A stretch of 64,000 bases of DNA from Streptomyces spinoverrucosus (GCF_006539505.1 NZ_BJND01000039.1:41410-105409); one strand, 5' to 3'. Shown: positions 8,227 to 17,376, counted from the stretch's first letter. A program made the numbers and translations. The notes: generated from the letters alone by a model not told the origin.

Positions 8227-9053
8227 AGCGCTCGCTCTTCGGCCGCCTGTGGCCCAACGTCACGGCCGTCGTCCTGTTCATCGGCTGCGTCTTCCCCGTC
8301 TACTGGATGTTCGCGACGGCCTTCAAACCGACCGGCGACATCATCTCGGAGGACCCGGTCTGGTTCCCGACCGACGTGACCCTTGAGCACTTCCGGACGG
8401 CGACCGACGCCGACCACTTCTGGACGTTCGTCACCAACTCGCTGACCGTCACCGTCCTCGCCGTCGTCTTCTCGCTGATCATCGCGCTGGCAGGCTCGTT
8501 CGCCCTGGCGCGGATGCGGTTCAAGGGGCGGCGCGGCTTCGTCGTGGGCTTCATGGTCGCCCAGATGGCGCCCTGGGAAGTCATGATCATCGCGATGTAC
8601 ATGATCGTGCGGGACGCCTCGATGCTGAACAGCCTCGTCCCGCTGACGGCCTTCTACATGATGATGATCCTGCCCTTCACCATCCTCACACTGCGCGGCT
8701 TCGTCGCCGCCGTGCCGAGGGAGCTGGAGGAGGCCGCGATGGTCGACGGCTGCACCCGGGTCCAGGCCTTCCGCCGGGTCATCCTGCCGCTGCTCGCGCC
8801 GGGCCTGATGTCCACCTCGATGTTCGGCTTCATCACCGCCTGGAACGAGTTGCCCCTCGTCCTGGTGCTGAACAAGGACATCGAGGCCCAGACGCTGCCG
8901 CTGTGGCTGACCAGCTTCCAGAGCGTCTTCGGCAACGACTGGGGCGCGACCATGGCGGCGTCCTCGCTGTTCGCGATCCCGATCCTCATACTCTTCGTCT
9001 TCCTGCAGCGCAGGGCCGTCAGTGGTCTGACCGCCGGCGCGGTGAAGGGATAA
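8223..9053 (+). CDS. dasC: Chitosugar ABC transporter permease DasC
   Basis: A MalG-type second permease subunit, 276 residues, six membrane segments, with the EAA loop at PRELEEAAMVDGCTRVQAFR. It starts with the GTG that overlaps the dasB stop (GTGA), so the heterodimeric permease is made in coupled fashion. It is followed after 8 bp by the GH3 hydrolase gene, which places import and cleavage of chitosugars in one operon. Confidence 0.93.
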   Translation: MKRSLFGRLWPNVTAVVLFIGCVFPVYWMFATAFKPTGDIISEDPVWFPTDVTLEHFRTATDADHFWTFVTNSLTVTVLAVVFSLIIALAGSFALARMRFKGRRGFVVGFMVAQMAPWEVMIIAMYMIVRDASMLNSLVPLTAFYMMMILPFTILTLRGFVAAVPRELEEAAMVDGCTRVQAFRRVILPLLAPGLMSTSMFGFITAWNELPLVLVLNKDIEAQTLPLWLTSFQSVFGNDWGATMAASSLFAIPILILFVFLQRRAVSGLTAGAVKG

Positions 9054-9061
9054 CGCCCTCG

Positions 9062-10549
9062 ATGACCACATTCGCCAGCGACACCGACACACTGACACGT
9101 GACGCGCTGACGGTCCTCCAGCCCGGCTTCACCGGCACCGCGGCCCCCGACTGGCTGCTGCGCCGCCTCGGCGAGGGCCTCGCCTCCGTCGGCCTGTTCG
9201 GCCGCAACATCTCCTCATCCGAGCAACTCGCCGCCCTGACCGCCCAGTTGCGTGCGGAACGGGACGACGTCCTGGTCGCCATCGACGAGGAGGGCGGTGA
9301 CGTCACGCGCCTGGAGGTGCGGACGGGCTCCTCCTTCCCCGGCAACCACGCCCTCGGCGCGGTGGACGACGTGGAACTGACGAGGGAGGTGGCCGCGGAG
9401 TTGGGCCGCCGCCTCGCGGCCTGCGGGGTGAACTTCAACTGGGCCCCGTCGGCGGACGTCAACTCCAACCCGGGGAACCCGGTCATCGGCGTACGGTCGT
9501 TCGGCGCCGACCCGGCACTGGTCGCCCGGCACGCCGCCGCCTACGTCACCGGCCTGCAGTCGGTGGGAGTGGCGGCCTGCACCAAGCACTTCCCCGGCCA
9601 CGGCGACACGAACGTCGACTCCCACCACGCCGTGCCCCGCATCGACGCGGACCCGACCGTGCTCGGGGACCGGGAACTGGCCCCGTTCCGCGCGGCGATC
9701 GCGGCGGGCACACGGGCGGTGATGAGCGCCCACATCCTCGTCCCCGCACTGGACCCGGACCGCCCGGCGACGCTGTCGGGCAAGGTGCTCACGGAACTGC
9801 TGCGCGGCGACCTCGGCTACGACGGCCTGATCGTCACCGACGGCATGGAGATGCAGGCCATCGCGGCCACTTACGGCATCGAACGCGGCAGCGTCCTCGC
9901 CGTCGCGGCCGGCGCCGACGCGATCTGTGTGGGCGGCGGCCTGGCCGACGACGAGACGGTACGGCGCCTGCGCGACGCCCTCGTGGCGGCGGTGCGCGCC
10001 GGTGAACTCGCCGAGGAGCGGCTGGCGGACGCGGCGGCACGGGTCCGCAGGCTGGCGGCCTGGACGGCCTCCGCGGCGAAGGCTGCCGACCTGGGCGGCG
10101 CCGACAGCGAGGTGGGTCTGCGGGCGGCCCGACGGGCGTTGCGGGTGACGGCGGCGGACACCTTCACGCCGCTCACCGAGGCGCCTTACGTCGCCGCGCT
10201 CACCCCGGTCGCCAACATCGCCGTCGGTGAGGAGACGCCCTGGGGCGTGGCGGCGGAGCTGACCGCCCTGCTCCCCGGCACGCAGGCGGGCACGTTCATG
10301 GGGGACGACGCGGGCGGCGCGGCCCTGGCGGCGGCGGGGGAGTGCCGCATCGTGGCGGTTGTCCGCGACGAACACCGGCACCCGTGGATGGCGACGGCCC
10401 TCGACACGCTCCTGTGTGCCCGCCCGGACACGATCGTGGTCGAGATGGGCGTCCCCCAGGCCGCTCCCCGGGGCGCGCTGCACATCGCGACATACGGCGC
10501 TGCGCGGGTGTGCGGGCGGGCGGCGGCGGAGGTCATCGCCGGGGTGTGA
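9062..10549 (+). CDS. Glycoside hydrolase family 3 beta-N-acetylglucosaminidase
   Basis: Predicted to cleave imported chitobiose or N-acetylglucosaminides in the cytoplasm. No signal peptide is visible. The NagZ-type signature KHFPGHGDTNVDSHH lies near residue 180 and supplies the acid/base His-Asp dyad. The nucleophile aspartate is in the segment LIVTDGMEMQAIA near residue 262. The protein has 495 residues with an additional C-terminal domain. The ATG start is 8 bp after the dasC stop, so it is the fourth gene of the das operon. This matches the hydrolase beside dasABC in S. coelicolor. Confidence 0.92.
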   Translation: MTTFASDTDTLTRDALTVLQPGFTGTAAPDWLLRRLGEGLASVGLFGRNISSSEQLAALTAQLRAERDDVLVAIDEEGGDVTRLEVRTGSSFPGNHALGAVDDVELTREVAAELGRRLAACGVNFNWAPSADVNSNPGNPVIGVRSFGADPALVARHAAAYVTGLQSVGVAACTKHFPGHGDTNVDSHHAVPRIDADPTVLGDRELAPFRAAIAAGTRAVMSAHILVPALDPDRPATLSGKVLTELLRGDLGYDGLIVTDGMEMQAIAATYGIERGSVLAVAAGADAICVGGGLADDETVRRLRDALVAAVRAGELAEERLADAAARVRRLAAWTASAAKAADLGGADSEVGLRAARRALRVTAADTFTPLTEAPYVAALTPVANIAVGEETPWGVAAELTALLPGTQAGTFMGDDAGGAALAAAGECRIVAVVRDEHRHPWMATALDTLLCARPDTIVVEMGVPQAAPRGALHIATYGAARVCGRAAAEVIAGV

Positions 10550-10576
10550 GAGCTGCGGGGTCCTCTCCTTTGGACG

Positions 10577-10595
10577 TCCTCTCCCGGGGAGAGGA
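10577..10595. terminator. Hairpin after the das operon hydrolase
   Basis: TCCTCTCC (10577-10584) pairs with GGAGAGGA (10588-10595), 28 bp past the hydrolase stop. The short 3-nt loop and absent T-run make it a modest terminator candidate. Confidence 0.4.
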
Positions 10596-10647
10596 GGATC
10601 GGAAGGGTGAGACCGCACCGAGGGCTCTGCCCGGAGGTGATGCCGCG

Positions 10648-11199
<552 letters not shown>

Positions 11200-11889
11200 G
11201 GCGTATGTGGCTGGGGGCGGCTGGTGCGGGGGCCGGGCGCGGCGGAACGGTCCTGGGGGCGGCTGGGCGGTCCGCGGCGGGGTGACGGGTGCCGGGCGTG
11301 GCAGGCAGGTCCGGGGCGCGCGGTGACTGGTCCCGGTGGCGGCTGACCGGTCCGGGGCGTCGCGGCCCGTGCCGGTGACGGCAGGTCGGTCCGGGGCGCG
11401 GTGACGGGTCCCGGGGCTGGTCCCGGTGGCGGCTGAGCGGTCCCGGCCGCGGCTGAGCAGTCCCGGCGGTGGCAGGCCGGTCCGGGGCGCGGCGGTTGGT
11501 TCCGGTGGTGGCAAGCCGGTCTGGGGCGTGGTGACTGGTCCCGGCGGCTGGTCCCAGCGGCGGCTGACTGGTCCCGGCGGTGGCAGGCCGGTCCGGGGCG
11601 CGGCGGTTGGTTCCGGTGGCGGCTGGCCGGTCTGGGGCGTGGTGACTGGTCCCGGCGGTGCGGCAGATTGGTCCCGGCGGCGGCACCCGTCCGGGACGCG
11701 GCGGCTCGTCCCGGCGACGGAAGGCCGGTCCCGGGCACGGCAGACCGGCCCAGCCAGCTCGCGGCCCCGGCCACGGCAGACCGGTCCGGTCGCGACAGAC
11801 GGGCCCAGCAATAGACCGCCCGGCCAAGGACAGACCGGCCCCGGTCACCACCAGGACCCACCAGTCCGGCGCCCGCCACGCCCCGTCGG
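11200..11889. repeat. Degenerate GC-rich minisatellite between doxX and nagB
   Basis: No credible gene is seen in these 690 bp. The sequence is built from short related units such as GGTCCCGGCGGTGGC, CCGGTCCGGGGCGCGGC and GGTGACTGGTCCCGG, repeated many times in varied order. The clearest copy pair is 11461-11547 and 11572-11658, an 87-bp direct repeat with a 111-bp period and only a few mismatches. All frames on both strands are nearly free of stops only because the repeats are so GC rich. Their conceptual products are Pro/Arg/Gly/Thr repeats with no recognisable fold. It lies between the convergent ends of the DoxX gene and nagB. Confidence 0.75.
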
Positions 11890-12675
11890 CTAAATCCCCT
11901 GCCACTCCGGCTTATTGGCGTACGTGTGCCGGAAGTAGTCCGCCAGCTTCAGCTCGGACGCGGCGGCCTCGTCGACCACCACGGTGGCGTGCGGATGCAA
12001 CTGCAGTGCCGACGCCGGGCACACCGCCGCGACCGGCCCCTCCACCGTCGCCGCGACCGCGTCCGCTTTCCCCTCACCCGTCGCCAGCAGCACCAGGTGC
12101 CGCGCCTCCAGGATCGTCCCGATGCCCTGCGTGATGACGTGGTGCGGGACCTGGTCGATGTCGCCGTCGAAGAACCGCGCGTTGTCGATCCGGGTCTGCT
12201 CGGTCAGCGTCTTGATCCGGGTCCGTGAGGCGAGCGAGGAGCAAGGCTCGTTGAACCCGATGTGCCCGTCCGTCCCGATCCCGAGCAACTGCAGATCCAC
12301 GCCACCGGCCTCGGCCAGCGCCCTGTCATACGCCTCGCACGCACCGGGAATGTCCTCGGCCGTACCGTCCGGCCCCATGAACGCGTCCATCCCGATCCCG
12401 AGCGGCTCCAGCACCTCCCGCCGCAGCACCGACCGGTACGACTCCGGATGCTCGGCCGGCAGCCCCACGTACTCGTCGAGCTGCGCTATCCGCGCCCGCG
12501 AGGCGTCCACCGCGCCGGACCGCACCTTGGCCGCCAGCGCCTGGTAGATGGGCAGCGGCGTCGAGCCGGTGGCCACGCCGAGCAGTGCGTCGGGCTTGCG
12601 TCTGAGCAGCTGCGCCATGGCCTCGGCGATCAGCTCGCCGCCCGCCTTGGCGTCGGGAACGATGACAACTTCCAC
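11890..12675 (-). CDS. nagB: Glucosamine-6-phosphate deaminase NagB
   Basis: Converts glucosamine-6-phosphate to fructose-6-phosphate and ammonia, the last step by which DasR-controlled chitosugars enter glycolysis. At 261 residues (GTG start at 12675) it has the usual length. It shows LGVATGSTPLPIYQAL (phosphate loop), LDEYVGLPAEHPESYR and LGIGTDGHIGFNEPCSS (active-site segments). Upstream in-frame codons up to 12780 run through the operator region and are rejected as start. A dre operator lies about 55 bp upstream. Confidence 0.95.
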   Translation of the reverse strand: MEVVIVPDAKAGGELIAEAMAQLLRRKPDALLGVATGSTPLPIYQALAAKVRSGAVDASRARIAQLDEYVGLPAEHPESYRSVLRREVLEPLGIGMDAFMGPDGTAEDIPGACEAYDRALAEAGGVDLQLLGIGTDGHIGFNEPCSSLASRTRIKTLTEQTRIDNARFFDGDIDQVPHHVITQGIGTILEARHLVLLATGEGKADAVAATVEGPVAAVCPASALQLHPHATVVVDEAAASELKLADYFRHTYANKPEWQGI

Positions 12676-12727
12676 GCTGGGCCTGCCGATCTGAAGAGGG
12701 GACTCGAAGGGCACCCGGAAGGGGCCA

Positions 12728-12743
12728 TGTGGTTTAGACCAAT
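12728..12743. promoter_or_regulatory. DasR operator (dre) upstream of nagB
   Basis: TGTGGTTTAGACCAAT contains a TGGTTTAGACCA core that is one base off the perfect dre palindrome. It sits between nagB and the divergent SIS-domain gene, so it could control both. Confidence 0.8.
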
Positions 12744-12872
12744 CTAACAGAGCGGCCCTCTCGGACCCAGGTGAAGACAAGCCGAAGGCTGCATGCTTGC
12801 GGAGGCGGGAGCCGGGGCGGGGGAGTGGAATGGTGCTGTCAGGAGACAGGGCCGAGACGCAGAGGAACCCAC

Positions 12873-13961
12873 ATGACCGCCACGACCCCGTACCCTCACG
12901 ACCCCCACGCCCCCCACAGCGAGGTCCCCGGCCGGATCATGGCGCGGGAGATGGCCGAGCAGCCGGCGGTACTGCGCCGGATCCTGGACAAGGGCGCCCC
13001 CGCCATCCGCCAGGTGGCCCAGGACATCGCCGCCCGCACACCCCGCTTCGTCCTGCTGACCGCCCGCGGCACCTCCGACAACGCCGCTCTCTACGCCAAG
13101 TACCTCCTCGAAGTCCGAGTCGGCTTCCCCTGCGGCCTCACCTCCATGTCCACCACGACGGCCTACGGCGCCCGCCCCGACCTCACCGACGTCCTCGTCA
13201 TCACCGTCAGCCAGTCCGGCGGCTCCCCGGACCTGGTCGCCTCCACTCGGGCCGCCCGCGAGGCCGGTGCGATCACCCTTGCCGTCACCAACAACCCGGA
13301 CTCCGCGCTGGCCGGCGTCTCCGAGTACCACATCGACATCCTGGCCGGACCGGAGAAGGCGCTCCCCGCGACCAAGACCTACACGGCCTCGCTCCTCGCG
13401 CTCTACCTCTTCGTCGAGGGCCTGCGCGGCGGCGACGGCGCCCCGGCCAAGGTGCTGCCCGGCCTCGCCGAGCGCCTGCTCGCCCGGCACGACGAGGTCC
13501 GCGCCCTCGCCGCCCGCTATCGCTTCGCCGAGCGCATGGTGATCACCTCACGCGGCTACGGCTACCCAACGGCCAAGGAAGCCGCCCTCAAGCTCATGGA
13601 GACCAGCTACATCCCCGCCCTGTCCTACTCCGGCGCCGACCTCCTGCACGGTCCCCTCGCCATGGTCGACAACGTCTCCCCGGTCATCGCGGTCGTCACC
13701 GACGGCAAGGGAGGCGAGGCGCTCGAGCCCGTACTCGACCGGCTGCGCGGCCGGGGCGCCGACCTGGTCGTCATCGGACCCAGGAGCGAGGTCGAGCGCG
13801 CCTCCGCCGGTTTCGTCCTGCCCACCGAGGACGTCGCCGAGGAGGTCCAGCCCATCCTGGAGATCATCCCGCTCCAGCTCCTGGCCTACGAGGTCACCAT
13901 CGCCCGCGGCCAGGACCCGGACGCCCCTCGCGCGCTGGCGAAGGTGACGGAGACGCGCTGA
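12873..13961 (+). CDS. SIS-domain sugar-phosphate protein (GlmS isomerase-domain-like)
   Basis: A 362-residue protein with two SIS domains, about residues 45-180 and 215-350, resembling the isomerase half of glucosamine-6-phosphate synthase but lacking a glutaminase domain. Typical segments are LLTARGTSDNAALYAKYLLE, VSQSGGSPDLV and ELLHGP-like ADLLHGPLAMVDN. Such stand-alone proteins act as aminosugar-phosphate deaminases or isomerases, or as sugar-phosphate sensors. It diverges from nagB and shares the dre-bearing promoter region, which supports a role in glucosamine-6-phosphate turnover. The exact reaction is unknown. Confidence 0.85.
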   Translation: MTATTPYPHDPHAPHSEVPGRIMAREMAEQPAVLRRILDKGAPAIRQVAQDIAARTPRFVLLTARGTSDNAALYAKYLLEVRVGFPCGLTSMSTTTAYGARPDLTDVLVITVSQSGGSPDLVASTRAAREAGAITLAVTNNPDSALAGVSEYHIDILAGPEKALPATKTYTASLLALYLFVEGLRGGDGAPAKVLPGLAERLLARHDEVRALAARYRFAERMVITSRGYGYPTAKEAALKLMETSYIPALSYSGADLLHGPLAMVDNVSPVIAVVTDGKGGEALEPVLDRLRGRGADLVVIGPRSEVERASAGFVLPTEDVAEEVQPILEIIPLQLLAYEVTIARGQDPDAPRALAKVTETR

Positions 13962-13978
13962 GAGATCACGACGGGCGC

Positions 13979-14032
13979 GAGCGCATGCAGGGGGGCGAGT
14001 GCATGCAAGGGGGCGAGTGCATGCAAGGGGAA
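13979..14032 (+). repeat. Three tandem 18-bp repeats
   Basis: Three consecutive copies of GAGTGCATGCAAGGGGGC (13979-13996, 13997-14014, 14015-14032). The first has C and G substitutions, and the last ends AA. Each contains the palindrome GCATGC. They fill the gap between the convergent 3' ends of the SIS and SDR genes. Confidence 0.75.
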
Positions 14033-14035
14033 CAC

Positions 14036-14788
14036 CTACGTCAGCGAACCCCCGGTCGCGTCCACCCAGCTCCCTGTCACCCACCGCGCCCCACCCGAGG
14101 CCAGGAAAGCCACCACATCCGCGACGTCGGCGGTCTCGCCCACCCGGCCGAGCGCCGATATCGCGGCGGCTTGCGCCCACCCGCCCTCGGTTCCGTACAG
14201 CAGCCCCGCCGTGTTGTCGGTGTCGATGATCCCGGGCGCCACCGAGTTCACCGTGATGGCCCGGGGGCCGAGCACCTTGGAAAGGTCCCGGGAGAAGACG
14301 TCCAGCGCGCCCTTCGTCATCGCGTACGCCATGTTGTCCGGCATCACTGCGGTCCGGGCGAGCCCCGACGAGACGTTGATGACCCGGCCGCCGTCCCGCA
14401 GTCGCGCCATGCCGTGCCGGACGATGAAGAACGGCGCTTTCACGTTCACCGCGAAGACCCTGTCGAACTCCTGCTCCGTGATCTCGTCGATCGGGCGTGT
14501 GTTCCCGATCCCGGCGTTGTTCACGAGGATGTCCAGTCCGTCGGCGTGCCGGTCGAACTCCGCCCACAGTGCCTCGACGTCCCCCGGCAGCCCCAGCTCC
14601 ACGCCGATCGTGAACGCCGCGCCGCCCGCCGCCTCGATCGCGGCCACCGTCTCCTTCGCCGCCGTCTCGTTCCTGCCGTAATGGACCGCGACCCGCGCGC
14701 CGTCCCGCGCCAGCCGCTCGGCGATTCCTCGCCCGATGCCCCTGCTCGCGCCCGTGACCAGCGCCGTCCTGCCCGTGAGCACGCCCAT
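14036..14788 (-). CDS. SDR family oxidoreductase
   Basis: A 250-residue classical short-chain dehydrogenase. It has the cofactor loop TGASRGIGRGIA at the N-terminus, LVNNAGIGN, the catalytic serine in VINVSSG, and the YAMTKGA catalytic Tyr-x3-Lys. The HYGRNE segment after the second strand suggests NADP(H). The substrate is unknown. The gene diverges from a TetR-family regulator with two matching palindromic sites between them, so it is probably that regulator's target. Confidence 0.92.
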   Translation of the reverse strand: MGVLTGRTALVTGASRGIGRGIAERLARDGARVAVHYGRNETAAKETVAAIEAAGGAAFTIGVELGLPGDVEALWAEFDRHADGLDILVNNAGIGNTRPIDEITEQEFDRVFAVNVKAPFFIVRHGMARLRDGGRVINVSSGLARTAVMPDNMAYAMTKGALDVFSRDLSKVLGPRAITVNSVAPGIIDTDNTAGLLYGTEGGWAQAAAISALGRVGETADVADVVAFLASGGARWVTGSWVDATGGSLT

Positions 14789-14812
14789 GCCGCCGCCCCC
14801 TTCGTATTTTCC

Positions 14813-14824
14813 TAGCGGTCGCTA
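14813..14824. promoter_or_regulatory. Probable TetR operator A (SDR side)
   Basis: TAGCGGTCGCTA is an inverted repeat with TAGCG and CGCTA arms, located 24 bp upstream of the SDR start. Confidence 0.6.
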
Positions 14825-14859
14825 CAGAAAGACCGTACAACACCCCGCCGACATTTCTC

Positions 14860-14871
14860 TAGTGCCCGCTA
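14860..14871. promoter_or_regulatory. Probable TetR operator B (regulator side)
   Basis: TAGTGCCCGCTA is a second copy of the same motif with one changed arm base. It lies 47 bp from site A and just before the regulator start. This supports autoregulation and control of the SDR gene. Confidence 0.6.
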
Positions 14872-14875
14872 TAAA

Positions 14876-15523
14876 ATGCCCTCCATGGTGAACAGTCCGA
14901 AGACCGGGAACGCCGGGGAGAGCAAGGCGAAGGGCAGGCCACGTGGTCGCCCCCGCTCCTTCGACCGCGCGACCGCGCTGGAGAAGGCCCTGATGGCCTT
15001 CTGGGAACACGGCTACGAGGCCACCTCCGTCTCCGATCTCACCCGTGTCATGGACATCGGCGCCCCCAGCCTCTACGCGGCCTTCGGCGACAAGCGCTCC
15101 CTCTTCGAGGAGGTCGTCCAGGAGTACGGCACGAGATACGGCTTCTTCACCGAGCGCGCCCTCGCCGAGGAGCCCACCGCCCGGGCCGCCGTTGAACGGA
15201 CCCTGCGTGAAGCCGCCGTCCAGTACACGGAACCCGGGCATCCGCACGGCTGCCTCGTCATCCACGCCGCAGCCAACTGCACCACCCCAGAGGTCGAACA
15301 GTCCCTGCGAGCCCGGCGCAACGCCAATATCGCGGCCTTCGAAAACCGCATAAAAACGGACATCGCCACAGGCGAGCTCCCACCCGACACCAACGCCGCC
15401 GCCCTGGCCCGTCACGCCGGCGCCATGATCCAGGGCATGTCCCAACAGGCGCGCGACGGCGCGAGCCGCGCAGAACTGGAGGCTCTCGCGGAAATTGCCA
15501 TGGCCATCTGGCCCCGTACGTGA
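14876..15523 (+). CDS. TetR/AcrR family transcriptional regulator
   Basis: A 215-residue repressor. The N-terminal helix-turn-helix covers about residues 25-75, with SVSDLTRVMDIGAPSLYAAF as the DNA-binding core. The rest is a helical ligand-binding domain. The N-terminal tail is basic (KAKGRPRGRPRSFDR), which often adds DNA contacts. No ribosome-binding site precedes the ATG at 14876, and translation may be leaderless. A second ATG lies at 14885. It diverges from the SDR gene and is flanked by the two palindromic sites. Confidence 0.88.
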   Translation: MPSMVNSPKTGNAGESKAKGRPRGRPRSFDRATALEKALMAFWEHGYEATSVSDLTRVMDIGAPSLYAAFGDKRSLFEEVVQEYGTRYGFFTERALAEEPTARAAVERTLREAAVQYTEPGHPHGCLVIHAAANCTTPEVEQSLRARRNANIAAFENRIKTDIATGELPPDTNAAALARHAGAMIQGMSQQARDGASRAELEALAEIAMAIWPRT

Positions 15524-15601
15524 GCCAGGCGGGTTAGGCTGCGAAGCGCCAACTCCACACAGTCTTCAACAACAAACCGCCCCCAACGCATGGACACGGG
15601 T

Positions 15602-15617
15602 AGTGGTCTAGTCCACA
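15602..15617. promoter_or_regulatory. DasR operator (dre) beside a small-RNA locus
   Basis: AGTGGTCTAGTCCACA is a near-perfect dre. No protein gene starts close to it. It lies about 25-40 bp ahead of a run of stable hairpins interpreted as a small RNA. Confidence 0.75.
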
Positions 15618-15640
15618 ATGCGTGCAGGGCGACGTAGAAA

Positions 15641-15825
15641 CGAAGAGCCTCCGTCTTCCCCGCACAGGAAGGCGGATCGAGGAACCGGTGCTCTCTGCCC
15701 TGACTGCCCCGGCTCCTCATCCTTCGGCCGACCGGGACCGCACACCCCACGGCCGATGTTGCTCCGGGCTGCGGTGCCGGGAGGGTTGAGGGTCCCTCCC
15801 AGGCGCCGCGGCCCGCGGGTGTTTT
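15641..15825 (+). ncRNA. scr5239: Probable small RNA scr5239 homologue
   Basis: The 358-bp gap between the TetR gene and the sensor-kinase gene holds no credible protein gene but several RNA-like structures. These are a 10-bp stem-loop (15650-15659 with 15667-15676, one G-T pair), a GGGAGGG/CCCTCCC hairpin (15779-15800), and a CCGCG/CGCGG hairpin followed by TGTTTT (15806-15825) that looks like a terminator. In S. coelicolor the 159-nt sRNA scr5239 is, as I recall, encoded next to the orthologous kinase gene SCO5239, is under DasR control, and represses dagA and metE. A 159-nt transcript would fit about 15641-15800. Both ends are approximate, and the strand is inferred from the T-run. Confidence 0.6.
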
Positions 15826-15881
15826 CGGCCCCGTCCAGACACTTTTAGGACCTGCACAAACCCCCAGGTACGCTCGCAGAC

Positions 15882-17357
15882 GTGCCCTCCATGAACGAAC
15901 TGGTCCGCCAGCACACCGCCCTCGACGACTCCGATCTCGAGTGGCTCCATCTGCTGGTCTCGGAGTGGCAGCTGCTCTCCGACCTCTCCTTCGCCGACCT
16001 GGTCCTGTGGGTCCCCACCCGCGACGGCACCCGCTATGTCTCCGTCGCCCAGATGCGGCCCAACACCGGCCCCACCTCCTACCAGGACGACATGGTCGGC
16101 CACCTCGTCCCGCGCGGCCGCCGCCCCATGCTGGACGCGGCGCTGGACGAGGGCCGGATCGTGCGCGAGGGCGACCCGGAGTGGCGCGAGGAGGTCCCGG
16201 TCCGCGTCGAGTCGATTCCGGTACGACGGGAAGGCCGCGTCCTCGGTGTCATCGCCCGCAACACCAACCTCCTCACCGTGCGCACCCCGAGCCGCCTGGA
16301 GCTGACGTACCTCCAGAGCGCCTCGGACCTGGCGCAGATGATCGCGGCCGGTGCCTTCCCCTTCGCGAACCAGCAGCTCGACATGGACGCCTCGCCCCGC
16401 GTCGGCGACGGCCTGATCCGGCTCGACGCGGACGGCATCGTCCAGTACGCCTCCCCGAACGCGCTGTCCGCCTACCACCGCATGGGCCTCGCCGCCGACC
16501 TCGTCGGCCACCATCTCGGCCGTACGACCGCCGAACTCGCCCCGACCCGGGGCCCGGTGGACGAGGCGCTGGCCAAGGTGGCGAGCGGCTGGGCGCCACG
16601 CGAGTTCGAGATCGAGGCCAACGACGGGGTCATCCAGTTCCGGGCCATTCCGCTCAAGCCCAAGGGCACCCGCATCGGTTCCCTCGTCCTGCTGAGGGAC
16701 GTCACCGAACTGCGCCGCCGCGAGCGCGAGTTGATCACCAAGGACGCCACCATCCGGGAGATCCACCACCGGGTGAAGAACAACCTCCAGACCGTGGCCG
16801 CGCTGCTGCGCCTCCAGGCCCGGCGCATCGAGTCCGAGCGCGGCCGCGCGGCCCTCGAAGAGGCGGTACGCCGGGTCGGCTCGATCGCGATCGTGCACGA
16901 GACGCTCTCTCAGAACCTGGACGAGCGCGTGGAGTTCGACGAGATCGCCGACCGGGTGCTGGCGATGGTCGCCGAGATCTCCCCGGGCAAGGTCACCGGC
17001 CGGCGCAGCGGCCGCTTCGGCATCCTGGACGCCGAGGTCGCCACCCCGCTGTCGATGGTGCTCACCGAGGTGCTGCAGAACGCCCTGGAGCACGGCTTCC
17101 GCGAAGGCGACACCGGCACGGTGGAGGTGTCGGCCGTGCGGGGCGGTACGACGAAGGAGGCCCGCCTGCTGGTCACGGTCCAGGACGACGGAGTCGGCCT
17201 GCCCGAGGGCTTCGACCCGCGCACCTCAGGAAACCTCGGCCTGCAGATCGTACGGACGCTGGTGGAGGGCGAGTTGGGCGGTACGTTCGACATGGTCCCG
17301 GCACCGGAGCGCGGCACGCGGGTCATCCTCGACATCCCGGTGCGCGCACAGAAGTGA
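15882..17357 (+). CDS. Sensor histidine kinase, PdtaS type (GAF-PAS-HisKA_2-HATPase)
   Basis: A cytosolic 491-residue kinase without membrane segments. An N-terminal GAF-like sensor domain (about 1-150) is followed by a PAS domain (about 165-280). A HisKA_2 dimerisation helix contains IHHRVKNNLQTVAALL, with phospho-acceptor His295 or His296. The C-terminus is an HATPase_c domain (DDGVGLPEGFD, SGNLGLQIVRTLVEG). This family pairs with ANTAR-type RNA-binding response regulators encoded elsewhere. The GTG start at 15882 lies about 7 bp after a TACGCT -10-like element, so it is probably leaderless. Confidence 0.92.
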   Translation: MPSMNELVRQHTALDDSDLEWLHLLVSEWQLLSDLSFADLVLWVPTRDGTRYVSVAQMRPNTGPTSYQDDMVGHLVPRGRRPMLDAALDEGRIVREGDPEWREEVPVRVESIPVRREGRVLGVIARNTNLLTVRTPSRLELTYLQSASDLAQMIAAGAFPFANQQLDMDASPRVGDGLIRLDADGIVQYASPNALSAYHRMGLAADLVGHHLGRTTAELAPTRGPVDEALAKVASGWAPREFEIEANDGVIQFRAIPLKPKGTRIGSLVLLRDVTELRRRERELITKDATIREIHHRVKNNLQTVAALLRLQARRIESERGRAALEEAVRRVGSIAIVHETLSQNLDERVEFDEIADRVLAMVAEISPGKVTGRRSGRFGILDAEVATPLSMVLTEVLQNALEHGFREGDTGTVEVSAVRGGTTKEARLLVTVQDDGVGLPEGFDPRTSGNLGLQIVRTLVEGELGGTFDMVPAPERGTRVILDIPVRAQK

Positions 17358-17376
17358 CGCACGCGCACAGCAAAGA

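Noticed and set aside
4783..10549. Horizontal acquisition of the das locus
   Set aside because: Base composition and codon use match the surroundings, and the order agrees with the conserved Streptomyces core.
13979..14032. CRISPR-like array
   Set aside because: Repeats are contiguous 18-mers without spacers, and no cas genes are nearby.
15412..15848. Open frames of 112 (minus) and 76 (plus) codons in the gap before the sensor kinase
   Set aside because: No binding site, atypical codon bias, and the interval is better explained by the dre site and hairpins of a small RNA.
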